This document shows positions 45,231 to 54,157 of a stretch of DNA of 64,000 bases, piece after piece (the stretch's first letter is position 1; every line of letters begins with the position of its first letter). Origin of the DNA: Mycobacterium sp. OTB74 (lineage in GTDB: Bacteria > Actinomycetota > Actinomycetes > Mycobacteriales > Mycobacteriaceae). The stretch is taken from assembly GCF_029892685.1 (NCBI RefSeq), contig NZ_JARXVD010000004.1, positions 124,001-188,000 of the forward strand, given 5' to 3'. The notes under the pieces are model-generated. The model worked only from the letters and a program-made list of their open reading frames with translations. It had not been told where the DNA came from and ran no database searches. The position numbers and the translations under genes are program-made.

Positions 45231-45857
45231 TCAATCCTCTCGTGCAGCATTGGCATCGGATTCTGTTGTGGTACTCGATGATTCGGTGGAACTGAACAGC
45301 ATGCGGGCCGCCAGTAGCACTTTCAGCTCGGTCTGCACATCGTCAAGTGGTTGCAGGCTCGCGGTGGCCCGGCACATGGTTATAGCGCCCTCGATGGCTC
45401 CGAGAGACATGGTGGCCAGTCGCCGAGATGGGCCGGTTTCCAGGCCTTCTGAGATGAGGCATTCGGTGAGCTGGGTGTGCCAGTCACGGAAAATCTGGTT
45501 CGCGTGCTGCGCGAGCGACGAATCCTGCGGCGCACTCACCGCGATTGAAACCACCGGACATCCCGCAGCGAAATTGCTTTCGCGCAACAGCTTTCGCCAG
45601 AACGTGGCGCACGCGTCAATGACGGCCTCCGGGCCACGAACGGCTGAACGTGCGATCAGTGCCGAGATAGCGTCCCCACTCAATTGCGCTGCTTCGTCGA
45701 TGATCTGGGCTCGACCACTCGGGAAATGGTGATAGATCGACCCCCTGGGCGCGCCGCTGCGGCTAAGCACATCGTCAAGGGTGACGCCGTCGGGGCCGCG
45801 TTCACGCAACAGTTCTACGGCCGCGACCACCATCGACCGACGGGTATCGGTAGCCAT
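45231..45857 (-). CDS. TetR-family regulator of the SRPBCC-LLM operon
   Basis: This 208-residue TetR protein has a helix-turn-helix at about 24-44 (GVTLDDVLSRSGAPRGSIYHHF) and a C-terminal domain ending in a Ser/Thr-rich acidic tail. The HTH and the FAAGCPVVSIA segment are typical of the LmrA/YxaF or TetR_C_16-type group. The ATG at 45857 follows GGGAGGG; the longer frame would run through the operators. It is the first gene of its own operon and so probably autoregulated through the dyads at 45896 and 46001. Confidence 0.85.
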   Translation of the reverse strand: MATDTRRSMVVAAVELLRERGPDGVTLDDVLSRSGAPRGSIYHHFPSGRAQIIDEAAQLSGDAISALIARSAVRGPEAVIDACATFWRKLLRESNFAAGCPVVSIAVSAPQDSSLAQHANQIFRDWHTQLTECLISEGLETGPSRRLATMSLGAIEGAITMCRATASLQPLDDVQTELKVLLAARMLFSSTESSSTTTESDANAARED

Positions 45858-45895
45858 CGAAGCCCTCCCATGCGGCGTGGTCGGCAGGACCGATC

Positions 45896-45917
45896 GATTA
45901 TGAAATAGTTCATAATC
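45896..45917. promoter_or_regulatory. TetR operator 1
   Basis: GATTATGAA, ATAG, TTCATAATC is a perfect 22-bp palindrome 39 bases upstream of the TetR start. It is AT-rich within GC-rich DNA and positioned over the promoter, so autorepression is the natural reading. Confidence 0.75.
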
Positions 45918-46000
45918 AGATGTCAAGGCACAGGTTGTTCGACTCAATCCACCGCTTGACCTCCAAATGCGAACGGCGAGATCAGGGTCGCCGAAGAGCC

Positions 46001-46022
46001 GATTATGAATCCGCTCATAACC
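46001..46022. promoter_or_regulatory. TetR operator 2 (imperfect copy)
   Basis: GATTATGA at 46001-46008 and TCATAACC at 46015-46022 repeat the arms of the perfect dyad with one arm mismatch and the same 22-base span. The two copies are 105 bases centre to centre, so cooperative or looping repression is possible. It also lies 21 bases from the end of the sensor-protein gene. Confidence 0.6.
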
Positions 46023-46042
46023 TGTGGCCAACTCGACTGCGG

Positions 46043-46939
46043 TCAGTCCTGCCGAGGAGCTTTGTCGACATTCTCGCGAATCTGCTTGACCAGCGCCTCA
46101 ACCGTGGAATCCGAGAGCTTGCTGCCCTGCACGCAGACTTCGATGACGACGTTGGCTTGGCGTGCAAGGCCCTGAGTATTCATCCACTGTTTATCGTCAT
46201 GCGAGCTGGACGGCCACAGCAGGATGCTGTCGCGGTCGTTGACTGCACCGTTATGCCAAATGTCGTCGGGGTCGTCTGGCTTGTCTGACGCTCGATTGTT
46301 CACGTCCCGGTTTGCGCAGTGTTGCCAGGCATTGTTGGTCGAGGTGATGAAGCGCTTAGCTGTGGCCCCGTCGGGAAATGCGACAACCGACTGGATGAGT
46401 TGGATGTCGGTCAGTCCTTGGTCGTTGGCATTCGAACCGGTGTCCGGCGCTTGAAGGTATTGGCTGCGTACCGCATTCCACCCGCTGCCGTCGTGCTCTG
46501 CCTTGTCATCGGCGAGAATCTCGGAACATCTCCCGTCGACCGCGGGAGGGCCGGGGTCTGAGAAGGTAGTCACGATGTCATCGCCGTGGATTGGCGAAGC
46601 CAGGATGTCCTGCGGCCAGGCCACGAATGGTCCGGTGTTGAAGGCCTTTCCAACGTCGGCGTTGGTCAGGAGCACGCCGCTCAATGCTGACTCTTTTACC
46701 GGCGCATTCTTTTTCGATGACACGAAGTAATAGACGCCGACGCCGGCAGCCACCAATACCAGCACGACAACCACGCAGATGATTGCGATAAGTCCACCTC
46801 GGCTACGCCGAGGTGGAGGGTACGGCGGAAATCCCGGTGGCGCCGGCATTCCGTAGCCAGGCTGAAACTGCGGAACCGACTGCCATTGCGGCGGAATCTG
46901 ATTCGGTGGTGTCGGACCGAAACCCCCCGGGTAGCTCAC
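46043..46939 (-). CDS. PknH-type extracellular sensor domain protein
   Basis: This 298-residue protein has a proline/glutamine-rich cytoplasmic start (about 1-45), one transmembrane helix (about 49-73) and an extracytoplasmic PknH-like C-terminal domain. It begins LLTNADVGKAF, then has conserved cysteines in DGRCSEIL, NAWQHCANR and IEVCVQG. This is the sensor portion of kinase PknH without the kinase, common as lipoprotein-like or membrane proteins in mycobacteria. The ligand is unknown. The start is GTG 46939 with AGGAGCACTT upstream. It is monocistronic. Confidence 0.85.
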   Translation of the reverse strand: MSYPGGFGPTPPNQIPPQWQSVPQFQPGYGMPAPPGFPPYPPPRRSRGGLIAIICVVVVLVLVAAGVGVYYFVSSKKNAPVKESALSGVLLTNADVGKAFNTGPFVAWPQDILASPIHGDDIVTTFSDPGPPAVDGRCSEILADDKAEHDGSGWNAVRSQYLQAPDTGSNANDQGLTDIQLIQSVVAFPDGATAKRFITSTNNAWQHCANRDVNNRASDKPDDPDDIWHNGAVNDRDSILLWPSSSHDDKQWMNTQGLARQANVVIEVCVQGSKLSDSTVEALVKQIRENVDKAPRQD

Positions 46940-47074
46940 AAGTGCTCCTCACCTCTGTTCGGGCTGGGTTTTACACCACCTCTGGACGAGCGCCAGCAAG
47001 ACCAACCAGGATGCCTGCACTGCGCGCCGAGCGAGACGGTGGTGTCGTGACCACCGCTGCTAGCGGCAATTCGC

Positions 47075-48064
47075 TCACAACATCGAGTATGAACCAACCG
47101 GGCGCCCCTTGTTCAGAAGCGCCAGGTCGAGGTGGCTGTCGACTGCGCGCGACAAGCTGAGCCGATGTGCCGGCCCGGGCGTGAGCCAATCAGTCAGGTG
47201 ATGCGTCCGTGACCACCGCCAGACGGCATTGGTGGCGACCACCAGTAGCACCTCGGCAACCTGAACACCCCCTGAGGAGTGCACCTCGCTGCCGACGATC
47301 CCGAAGCCCATCAAGAGGGCCAGCACACCGAATCCGGTCTTGAGGCCGTGGGGATCGATGATGGCGACCAACCGCTCCCCGATCAGGCTTCCGGCAACTG
47401 CCGCGACGGTGACCATCGCCGCCAGCTTCCAGTTGATCTGGGTGCCGTCCAACCGCCCGGCCAGAGCGGCGAAGCAGTGCATGGCGATGACGACCAGAGA
47501 TGTGCCTACGGCCACGGAAATCGCCACGCCGCAGATCAGCGTCAGCGCCGCCACCAGCACGAATCCCCCGCCGGCGCCGGTCAGTCCACTGACGACCCCA
47601 ACCACGAACCCGAGCAGCACCGCCTTGACCGTTGGCAGGCTCAATTCCCCCGCCGGCACGCCATGGCCGCGGTCGCGCAGAAGGGCGAGTGCTGAGGCGA
47701 TCATGATGGCCGCGAAGATCACCATTGCGATGCGCTCGGGGATGTGGGTGGCCACCCGCCCACCGACATAGGCGCCGACCATGCCGGATGCGCCGAGCAC
47801 CAAGGCCGGATGCCACTGCACTCGGCCGGCCCTGGCGTGCGCGATGGCGCCGATTGCGCTGGTCACGCCCACCACGACGAGCGAAGTGGTGATGGCATTT
47901 CTGATGCCGAGTCCGGTGACGAAGGTCAGCAGCGGCACGGTCAGGGTCGACCCGCCGCCGCCGAGGAGCCCGAGCAGAACACCGAACATTATCGACATGC
48001 CAAGGCTCAACGCGAGAATGCCGTTCACCTCTCTAGATTGCTCAGCGCTACTGGGCTGGGCCAT
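47075..48064 (-). CDS. TauE/SafE-family sulfite/sulfonate exporter
   Basis: This 329-residue membrane protein has about eight hydrophobic helices in two homologous halves. The first half has the signature GLLGGGGSTLTVPLL near 31-45, the second has SGLTGAGGGFVLVAA near 157-171, as in TauE/SafE permeases. These move sulfite, sulfonates or organosulfur anions across the cytoplasmic membrane. It is divergent from the acyl-CoA synthetase gene, sharing about 93 bases of promoter DNA. The C-terminal cytoplasmic tail of about 50 residues is not part of the usual domain. Confidence 0.9.
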   Translation of the reverse strand: MAQPSSAEQSREVNGILALSLGMSIMFGVLLGLLGGGGSTLTVPLLTFVTGLGIRNAITTSLVVVGVTSAIGAIAHARAGRVQWHPALVLGASGMVGAYVGGRVATHIPERIAMVIFAAIMIASALALLRDRGHGVPAGELSLPTVKAVLLGFVVGVVSGLTGAGGGFVLVAALTLICGVAISVAVGTSLVVIAMHCFAALAGRLDGTQINWKLAAMVTVAAVAGSLIGERLVAIIDPHGLKTGFGVLALLMGFGIVGSEVHSSGGVQVAEVLLVVATNAVWRWSRTHHLTDWLTPGPAHRLSLSRAVDSHLDLALLNKGRPVGSYSML

Positions 48065-48157
48065 GGAGCTAGCCGCACAAATCCATGGCGGTTATCCGCA
48101 CATCGCTACGCCGGACCACCTGCACGAGTCCCAAGCGCCGTCGGACAAGATGCGAGT

Positions 48158-49720
48158 GTGACGAATGCACCGCTGACGATTCCTGCACTCCTGGCTCAGA
48201 GTTGTCGGGAGTTCGGTGCGGCCACGTATGTGGTGACGCCGACAGACCGCATCAGCTACGCCGACGCGGCCGAACGTTCCGCGCTCGCGGCACGCTGGCT
48301 GCTGCATGCTGGTGTGGGAAAGGGCAGCCGGGTGGGGCTGTTCTTCGCCAACAGCACCGATTGGGCCATCTGGTGGCTGGCGGTGTCCCGGATCGGTGCG
48401 GTCGCGGTACCGCTCAGCACCATGTACACACCGGCAGAGATCGCAAAAGTGTTGCGGCTGGCCGACGTTGGTTTGTTGATCGCGCCAGATCAGGTGCTGC
48501 ACATCGACGTCGCCGAGCGGCTCGAAGCAGCGTTGCCGGGTCTGGCTGATCAGTACGCTGGGCAATTGGCGCTGCCGGCCGCACCGTATCTGCGCGGCAT
48601 CGCGATCACCGGGCCGGTGGATCGCCAATGGGCCACGCAAGTCGACGCCGATGCCGATGCCCGCGTATCGCAGGAGGTTCTGGCGGCGGTCGAAGCAGAG
48701 GTTTCCCCCGCTGATCTGGCGGTGATGATTCACACCTCGGGTTCGACAGCCGATCCCAAGGGCGTTCTGCACACCCAAGGCACCCTGGTGCGACAGACCT
48801 CGACCTGGCCGGCCGCGATCCGGGCCATCACCGGCTGCGCCGAGTCGCGGGTGCTGTGCGCGATGCCTTTTTTCTGGGTCGGCGGTCTGCTGGCCGCGAT
48901 GGGCGCACTGCACGAGCAGGTGACACTGCTGACGCTGCCCAAGCTGGATGCAGCCGTCGCGCTGGATCTTGTTGAGCGCGAACGGGCTACCGGGGTGGTC
49001 GGCTGGCCGGCCTTCACTCAGCGGCTCCGCGAGCATCCCACGTTCGGTTCTCGTGACCTGTCCAGCGTGCCGATGCTGCGCGACGGTCCGCTCGACATCG
49101 CGATGGTTGATGTGCCCGATGGTTTCCCGGTGCATCGCACCATGAGTGAGACCGCGGGCGGATTCGTGCACACCGACATGGCCATCGTCGACTCGGATGG
49201 AATGCCGGTTCCCGCTGGAGAAGTCGGTGAATTGTGGGTACGCGGAATTGGTGTGATGTCCGGTTACAACAAGCGCGAACGGCAAGAGACATTCGACGAA
49301 AACGGTTGGTACCACACGGGTGACCGGGTGTATCGGCGTGACGGTGACCCCCGGCTGTTCTATGTCGGACGCACCACCGAGTTGATCAAGGCCAGTGGCG
49401 CCAACGTGTCGCCGCTAGAGGTCGAGGGCGTCATAAGTGCCTTCGATGACGTCGCCCAATGTGTGGTCGTCGGCGTTGACCACCCCGAGCGTGGCGAGGA
49501 AGTATGCGCCGTCATGGTTCCGGCTGCCGGCGATCTCGACGTGGACGCGGTGGAACGTCGCGCGCGCGAATTGCTGTCGGGGTACAAAGTCCCGACCCGA
49601 TGGGTAATAGTTGCGGCAGATCAGATCCCGACCCTGGCGAGTGGCAAGTTCGATCGAAAGAGCCTGCGCAGCAAGGTTACTGACGGAACTCTCGGATCAG
49701 CGGCAGCTGCGGGAAAGTAG
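48158..49720 (+). CDS. Class I adenylate-forming enzyme, acyl-CoA synthetase
   Basis: This 520-residue adenylating enzyme activates a carboxylic acid with ATP to an acyl-AMP and then to acyl-CoA. The P-loop MIHTSGSTADPKGVLHT is near 190-206, the A5-like region HRTMSETAGG near 327, the GWYHTGDRVYRRDGD hinge motif near 384 and GKFDRKSLR near the C-terminus with the catalytic lysine. The start is GTG 48158; the frame extends much further upstream but only over the divergent TauE gene. The acyl substrate cannot be assigned. An alcohol-dehydrogenase fragment and cyanase follow on the other strand. Confidence 0.88.
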   Translation: MTNAPLTIPALLAQSCREFGAATYVVTPTDRISYADAAERSALAARWLLHAGVGKGSRVGLFFANSTDWAIWWLAVSRIGAVAVPLSTMYTPAEIAKVLRLADVGLLIAPDQVLHIDVAERLEAALPGLADQYAGQLALPAAPYLRGIAITGPVDRQWATQVDADADARVSQEVLAAVEAEVSPADLAVMIHTSGSTADPKGVLHTQGTLVRQTSTWPAAIRAITGCAESRVLCAMPFFWVGGLLAAMGALHEQVTLLTLPKLDAAVALDLVERERATGVVGWPAFTQRLREHPTFGSRDLSSVPMLRDGPLDIAMVDVPDGFPVHRTMSETAGGFVHTDMAIVDSDGMPVPAGEVGELWVRGIGVMSGYNKRERQETFDENGWYHTGDRVYRRDGDPRLFYVGRTTELIKASGANVSPLEVEGVISAFDDVAQCVVVGVDHPERGEEVCAVMVPAAGDLDVDAVERRARELLSGYKVPTRWVIVAADQIPTLASGKFDRKSLRSKVTDGTLGSAAAAGK

Positions 49721-49737
49721 CGGACGTTTTTGCCGTG

Positions 49738-49836
49738 TCAGCGGTGCACAACGATCTTGCCGATCGTCCGCCCGGATTCGACCTTGCGGTGGGCCTCGCG
49801 CAGAACTCCTTGCCGCCAATCCTCGCCGGTCAGAAC
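49738..49836 (-). pseudogene. C-terminal tail of a quinone oxidoreductase/MDR gene
   Basis: A 32-codon frame in the minus strand reads WRQGVLREAHRKVESGRTIG then KIVVHR and a stop. This is the typical end of zinc-type or quinone oxidoreductases of the MDR superfamily (pattern EAHRxxESGxxxGKIVV). No other part of the gene exists; upstream of it is the complete cyanase gene, whose stop it overlaps in another frame. It looks like a leftover from a recombination that placed cyanase in front of a partly deleted dehydrogenase. Confidence 0.55.
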
Positions 49837-50300
49837 GGCTTGGTGGGCAGGTACTTGCCGTCGAGCGTGATCACGGCCCGCTCTCCACCCTCGGGATCGG
49901 GGACCTTCTTGATGTCGAGCTTGAAATTGATGGCACTGATGATGCCGTCGCCGAATTCTTCGTGCACCAGTGCCTTGAGAGTCGTGCCGTACACCTGCAG
50001 CATCTCGTAGAAGCGGTAGATGGTCGGATCGGTCGGCACACCGCCCGGTATCGAGCCGCGCAACGGAATGGCCTGCAGCAGCCGGGCAACGTCAGCGTCG
50101 AGGCCGAGCTTGTCAACGACAGCGCTCGCGGCCTCGGCCGGAAGCGCGTGCTGACCAAGCAGAGCCGCGGTCACGAAGACAACGCTGAGCCCCGTACCGT
50201 CGGCCAGGTCGTGCCACGACAGATCGGCTCGGGCTTTGGCGTCGACGATCTCGACGGTCAGTTGCTCGCGGGCGCTCTGGCTGCTTTGAGACTGGATCAT
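49830..50300 (-). CDS. cynS: Cyanate hydratase (cyanase)
   Basis: This 156-residue cyanase converts cyanate and bicarbonate to ammonia and CO2 via carbamate. The three catalytic residues occur at the same numbers as in E. coli CynS: Arg96 and Glu99 in YRFYEMLQ and Ser122 in [11 protein letters not shown]. The N-terminal helical half and the C-terminal dimer domain are complete. No CynR or CynT neighbour is present. The ATG at 50300 follows a GGGAACC segment. A haloalkane dehalogenase gene lies 97 bases upstream on the same strand, so both may be on one transcript. Confidence 0.95.
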   Translation of the reverse strand: MIQSQSSQSAREQLTVEIVDAKARADLSWHDLADGTGLSVVFVTAALLGQHALPAEAASAVVDKLGLDADVARLLQAIPLRGSIPGGVPTDPTIYRFYEMLQVYGTTLKALVHEEFGDGIISAINFKLDIKKVPDPEGGERAVITLDGKYLPTKPF

Positions 50301-50397
50301 GTTGGTTCCCTTCAGTTTCAGGCGGATTCTGTAACCAGCACAACCTCACGCCTCGAAGTTGCGCACCCGGCAGGGCCACGCTTTCAAAACCCGTCCG

Positions 50398-51300
50398 TCA
50401 CGACGTGGCGTGTACGAATGATGCAACCACATCAGCCAGCTCTTCGCCCTTGTCCTCCTGCAGAAAATGTCCGGCGCCGGTGATCGTCGTCATCGGATGG
50501 TCACGCGCACCGGGGATGTGTCCTGCGAGCACGAGGTCAGCGCCTTTGGTGTACGGGTCCGAGTCGGCGAATGCGCACAGAAATGGTTTTTCGAAGTGCC
50601 CCAAGGCTTCCCACGCAGCCCGGTTCGCCGGCGCTGCGGGGTCCGAAGGATCGGTGGGTACAAGCAGTGGGAACTGACGGGCACCTGCTTTGAATGTCTC
50701 GTCGGGAAATGGTGCGTCGTACGCCGCGATCACGTCGGCCGTGAGTTCTGTTAGGCAGCCACCGTTCACGATCTGCCCGGCCTTGAACACTTCAGTCGTT
50801 TGGCTGTAGTTCTGCCACGCCTGGAAGGCCCGACCCGGGTGCACGTCACCGGTGGGTAGAAGGGTGTTGGCAGCAACGACTCTCGCGAATCGGTCGGGTT
50901 GCTCGCCGACCAGCCTGAGCCCGATGAGCCCGCCCCAGTCCTGGCACACCAGCGTGATTTCATCCAGTCCGATGGTTTCGATCGCTTGGCGTACCCAGCT
51001 GACATGCGACTGGTAGGTGTAAGCCGTGCGCTCGGCCGGCTTGTCGCTCCGGCCGAAACCGATCAGATCGAAGGCAACTGCCCGCAGCCCAGCCTGCACC
51101 AACACCGGAATCATCCGGCGATACAGGTACGACCAGGAAGGCTCGCCGTGAAGCAGAAGCACCGTTGGCCCGTCAGCCGGACCCTCGTCAAGGTAATGCA
51201 TCCGCAGCTCGACCGGATGCCCCACCGTGACGTAGTGAGGCTCGAATGGGTAACCGGGCAGATTCTCAAAACGTTCGTCTGGTGTGCGTAAGACCTCCAT
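50398..51300 (-). CDS. Haloalkane dehalogenase (HLD-I, DhmA/Rv2296-like)
   Basis: This 300-residue alpha/beta hydrolase hydrolyses halogenated alkanes to alcohols. The oxyanion motif is HGEPSWSYLYR (51-61), the nucleophile Asp121 with halide-binding Trp122 is in CQDWGG, the acid lies in ADSDPYT (about 246-248) and the base is His278 in GAGHFLQED. The length and the HGEPSW and PNRAAWEALG blocks match M. tuberculosis Rv2296 (DhmA-like). The ATG at 51300 follows GGAGCGGCT. Cyanase is downstream; the pair could link nitrile or halide detoxification, but that is only contextual. Confidence 0.9.
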   Translation of the reverse strand: MEVLRTPDERFENLPGYPFEPHYVTVGHPVELRMHYLDEGPADGPTVLLLHGEPSWSYLYRRMIPVLVQAGLRAVAFDLIGFGRSDKPAERTAYTYQSHVSWVRQAIETIGLDEITLVCQDWGGLIGLRLVGEQPDRFARVVAANTLLPTGDVHPGRAFQAWQNYSQTTEVFKAGQIVNGGCLTELTADVIAAYDAPFPDETFKAGARQFPLLVPTDPSDPAAPANRAAWEALGHFEKPFLCAFADSDPYTKGADLVLAGHIPGARDHPMTTITGAGHFLQEDKGEELADVVASFVHATS

Positions 51301-51433
51301 AGCCGCTCCATCTCATTGTCGTGATCGGATCTGTGCCAAACCCGTGGCACGGCAAGCTGGTCGGTTGAATCTTTTTGTGCTTCTTCCTGATTCAGGCTCG
51401 ACCCTGGTTTCCGCACTGTCAAGAGCGTGCTGG

Positions 51434-52303
51434 TCATTGGCCGAGGTGTATTTGGACACCGCGATTCTGGAGCTGTTCGAAGCTATAGTTGAAATCGCCC
51501 CGGCGACCGATCGAGACCACATAGCGGTCCTGGCCTTCGGTGATCGGAAAGCCGAAGGTGAATGAGCATTGGGCGGTGTCGCCGCCCTTGCCTGGTCCCA
51601 GGGTTGTGGCGGCAAGAATTTCGCCTTTGCCGTTCTTCACCGTCACCGGTGTGTCCTTACCGACGTCGGAATAGCCCGACGCACCTTCGCACGACGTTCC
51701 GTCGGTGCTGATCGCATCCATGCCTTGGCTGTCAATGAGGACAAAAGTCCCTGACACTGTGACTGTTTCGAGGACGTGAAACCCTTGAGCGAATTGGGGG
51801 CAGAACGCGTCAACGGCGAATTTGTCAGCCAACAGACCCTGTTGGGGGCCACCATCGGTCAACTGCCGACATACCAGCCTGCCGTGGGCGATGGCATTGG
51901 CGTCGGAGTTGAATTGGCCGGCCACTCCGCCATCCTTGAGCGCCGACAGATACCGGGTCTCCGGCGCCGGAGCCGTGTTGTGACCCGACACCAACGCCCA
52001 GGCCACAACGGAGCAGGCAACAATGACTGCCGTCGCCATGCCGGTGGCCAACCACGTCGAACGAAGACCCGACCGGGCCGGCACTTCGACATAGTCCGGC
52101 AACTTCTGGCCGCCGGTCGGGTCATTCGCCTGGGCCCTGCCGTCACGCACGCGGTTGGTCGGCCGTCCGGCCACGTAGTACCGGCCCTCATGGCGTGCCG
52201 TCGGATCAGGACGCCAGCCCGTCAACCCCGCCGAGAGCTGCGGCCAGCCACACCGAGCACACGTGCCGTCATGAAGATCGGCACCACAGTACGGACAGGT
52301 CAT
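51434..52303 (-). CDS. Zinc-ribbon membrane protein with a DUF732-like ectodomain
   Basis: This 289-residue protein has an N-terminal zinc ribbon (CPYCGADLHDGTCARCG, two CxxC pairs at 3-6 and 15-18), a basic linker, a transmembrane helix at about 84-104, and an outside domain with YLSALKDGGVAGQFNSDANA near 118-137 and HGRLVCRQL, which matches DUF732-type mycobacterial proteins. Four further cysteines could form disulfides. Such proteins are conserved in mycobacteria with no known function. The ATG at 52303 has AGGAAGG eight bases before it. Confidence 0.75.
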   Translation of the reverse strand: MTCPYCGADLHDGTCARCGWPQLSAGLTGWRPDPTARHEGRYYVAGRPTNRVRDGRAQANDPTGGQKLPDYVEVPARSGLRSTWLATGMATAVIVACSVVAWALVSGHNTAPAPETRYLSALKDGGVAGQFNSDANAIAHGRLVCRQLTDGGPQQGLLADKFAVDAFCPQFAQGFHVLETVTVSGTFVLIDSQGMDAISTDGTSCEGASGYSDVGKDTPVTVKNGKGEILAATTLGPGKGGDTAQCSFTFGFPITEGQDRYVVSIGRRGDFNYSFEQLQNRGVQIHLGQ

Positions 52304-52414
52304 CGGGTTCCTTCCTGTCCGGCACGTTACGACTGCGATCGGCGTTGGGGCCGATCGCCTACGTCACAGAATAGTCAGACATGCCATCGGCTTTGTGCCA
52401 TAAGGTGATTGGTC

Positions 52415-53764
52415 GTGAAGCTAGGACGCCGCGAAGCGTGGGCCGCCGGATTTGCGGTCGCGCTCGTGGTCGCCGCATTTGTGGTTCCACACCTGCATCT
52501 TGGCATGGTTGCGCCCCTCATTAACAGCACTGACCAGCAGATACGCGACTACGCACAGACTGCCCCCATCTTCGGTTGGTGGAACGCCCACATCGGGTGG
52601 GGCACGGGTCCGGCAGTGCTGATAGCGGTGTGCGCGGTGCTATGGGGACCAACCATCGCTGCCCGGATACCGTGGCCGGCTGTGCCCTGGCTGGCCTGGG
52701 TAACGTCGCTGAGCTGGGCGTTCGCGTTGGCGATGGTCGACGGGTGGCACCGTGGTTTCGCGGGGCGCCTGACCTCGCCAAACGAATATCTGCGACAGGT
52801 GCCCACGGTGACCGACATACCGGAAGCCCTGCGGACTTTCTCGTCGAGAATTCTTGATTTCCAACCGAATTCATGGATCACGCATGTCTCGGGGCATCCG
52901 CCCGGAGCGCTACTGACGTTCGTCTGGCTGGACCGACTCGGATTTAGCGGCGGTGCTTGGGCCGCGTGGTGGTGCACGTTGATCGGCAGCAGTGCGGCGG
53001 CTGCCATCGTCGTGACGGTACGGACGGTCTCGGGCGAGTCGGCCGCCCGATCCGTGGCGCCGTTCGTTGCGGTCGCGCCCACGGCAATCTGGATCGCGGT
53101 GTCCGCAGATGGCTACTATGCCGGTGTAGCCGCCTGGGGCCTCGCCATGCTGGCAAAGGCGACCCGCAATCGCCGGCCTGTGCTGACCGGATTGGCTGCC
53201 GGGCTTCTGCTCGGCTGGAGCATCTTCCTGAACTACGGTCTGGCGCTGATCGGGCTGCTTGCCGTGGCCATCCTGCTCAGTGCCCCGGATCGGCGCATGG
53301 CGGTTCGAGCAGCAGTGCTTGCCGTCGCCCCCTCGGTGGCTGTCGTCGCTGGATTTGCATTCGCCGGATTCTGGTGGTTCGACGGATACTCCCTTGTACA
53401 GCAACGATATTGGCAGGGAATCGCGCATAACAGACCGTTCCAGTATTGGTCGTGGGCCAATCTGGCCTCGGTGGTGTGCGCGATAGGTCTGGGCTCGGTG
53501 GCAGGCGTGAGTCGCGCATTCGACATCAATGTCGTGCAACGGCGCTCCGGCCTGAACTTGCTGGTCCTGGCCGCGCTGCTAGCGATTCTGTGCGCTGACC
53601 TCAGCATGCTGAGCAAGGCAGAGACCGAGCGCATCTGGCTGCCGTTCACGGTATGGCTCACTGCCGCCGGAGGACTGCTACCCGCCGCCTCACGGCGATG
53701 GTGGCTGGCTCTCAACGTCATCGGAGCCGTTGCGCTCAACCACCTCATTCTCACCAACTGGTAG
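52415..53764 (+). CDS. Multi-pass membrane protein, GT-C glycosyltransferase-like
   Basis: This 449-residue integral membrane protein has about eleven hydrophobic helices. A conserved extracellular loop includes FQPNSWITHVSGHPPGALLTF at about 148-168 (shown in part: THVSGHPPGALL), resembling the loop of GT-C type mannosyl/arabinosyl transferases and related actinobacterial membrane proteins. The donor or acceptor is unknown. The GTG at 52415 is used because AGG lies about nine bases upstream; a TTG at 52409 would add two residues. Its last 75 bases overlap the 3' end of the convergent gene. Confidence 0.7.
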   Translation: MKLGRREAWAAGFAVALVVAAFVVPHLHLGMVAPLINSTDQQIRDYAQTAPIFGWWNAHIGWGTGPAVLIAVCAVLWGPTIAARIPWPAVPWLAWVTSLSWAFALAMVDGWHRGFAGRLTSPNEYLRQVPTVTDIPEALRTFSSRILDFQPNSWITHVSGHPPGALLTFVWLDRLGFSGGAWAAWWCTLIGSSAAAAIVVTVRTVSGESAARSVAPFVAVAPTAIWIAVSADGYYAGVAAWGLAMLAKATRNRRPVLTGLAAGLLLGWSIFLNYGLALIGLLAVAILLSAPDRRMAVRAAVLAVAPSVAVVAGFAFAGFWWFDGYSLVQQRYWQGIAHNRPFQYWSWANLASVVCAIGLGSVAGVSRAFDINVVQRRSGLNLLVLAALLAILCADLSMLSKAETERIWLPFTVWLTAAGGLLPAASRRWWLALNVIGAVALNHLILTNW

Positions 53765-54157
53765 CCGGCGGACGATCACCAAGTACGTGAGCGCGGCCAC
53801 CCACACCACAGCCAGCGAAATCAACAGTCCCACATGGTAATCGCGATCGACCACCGTTACGTTGTCAGGGCGTCGGCCCGGCTTGTCGAACACCGGTATG
53901 GCCAGCAGCAACAGTACGACGGTGCAGAGCCCGGCCATGGCAACCGGAGCGCGCCACCGCGCCGGAAGAAGCTTGCGGCCGGTGTATCCGACCAGCACAC
54001 ACAACGGAGCGAACACAGCATCATGCACGATGACCGCACCAAGCCCCCAGGCGAGGATGCGCACGAGAACCACCGTCGGGTTGTCCCAGAGCAGCGTCGA
54101 CCCGTACAGGACCGCGGCTATGCCCGCGGCAGCCAGCGCGGCTCGTATCGCTCTCAT
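53690..54157 (-). CDS. Four-helix membrane protein
   Basis: This 155-residue membrane protein has about four hydrophobic helices (near 4-25, 35-55, 70-90 and 107-125) and a charged C-terminus. The family is not recognised. The ATG at 54157 overlaps the stop of the molybdopterin oxidoreductase gene (ATGA), so the proteins are co-translated, and it may be a partner or anchor of that enzyme. Its 3' end overlaps the convergent GT-C-like gene by 75 bases, giving mutually antisense mRNA tails. Confidence 0.65.
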   Translation of the reverse strand: MRAIRAALAAAGIAAVLYGSTLLWDNPTVVLVRILAWGLGAVIVHDAVFAPLCVLVGYTGRKLLPARWRAPVAMAGLCTVVLLLLAIPVFDKPGRRPDNVTVVDRDYHVGLLISLAVVWVAALTYLVIVRRLPVGENEVVERNGSDDVESQPPSP

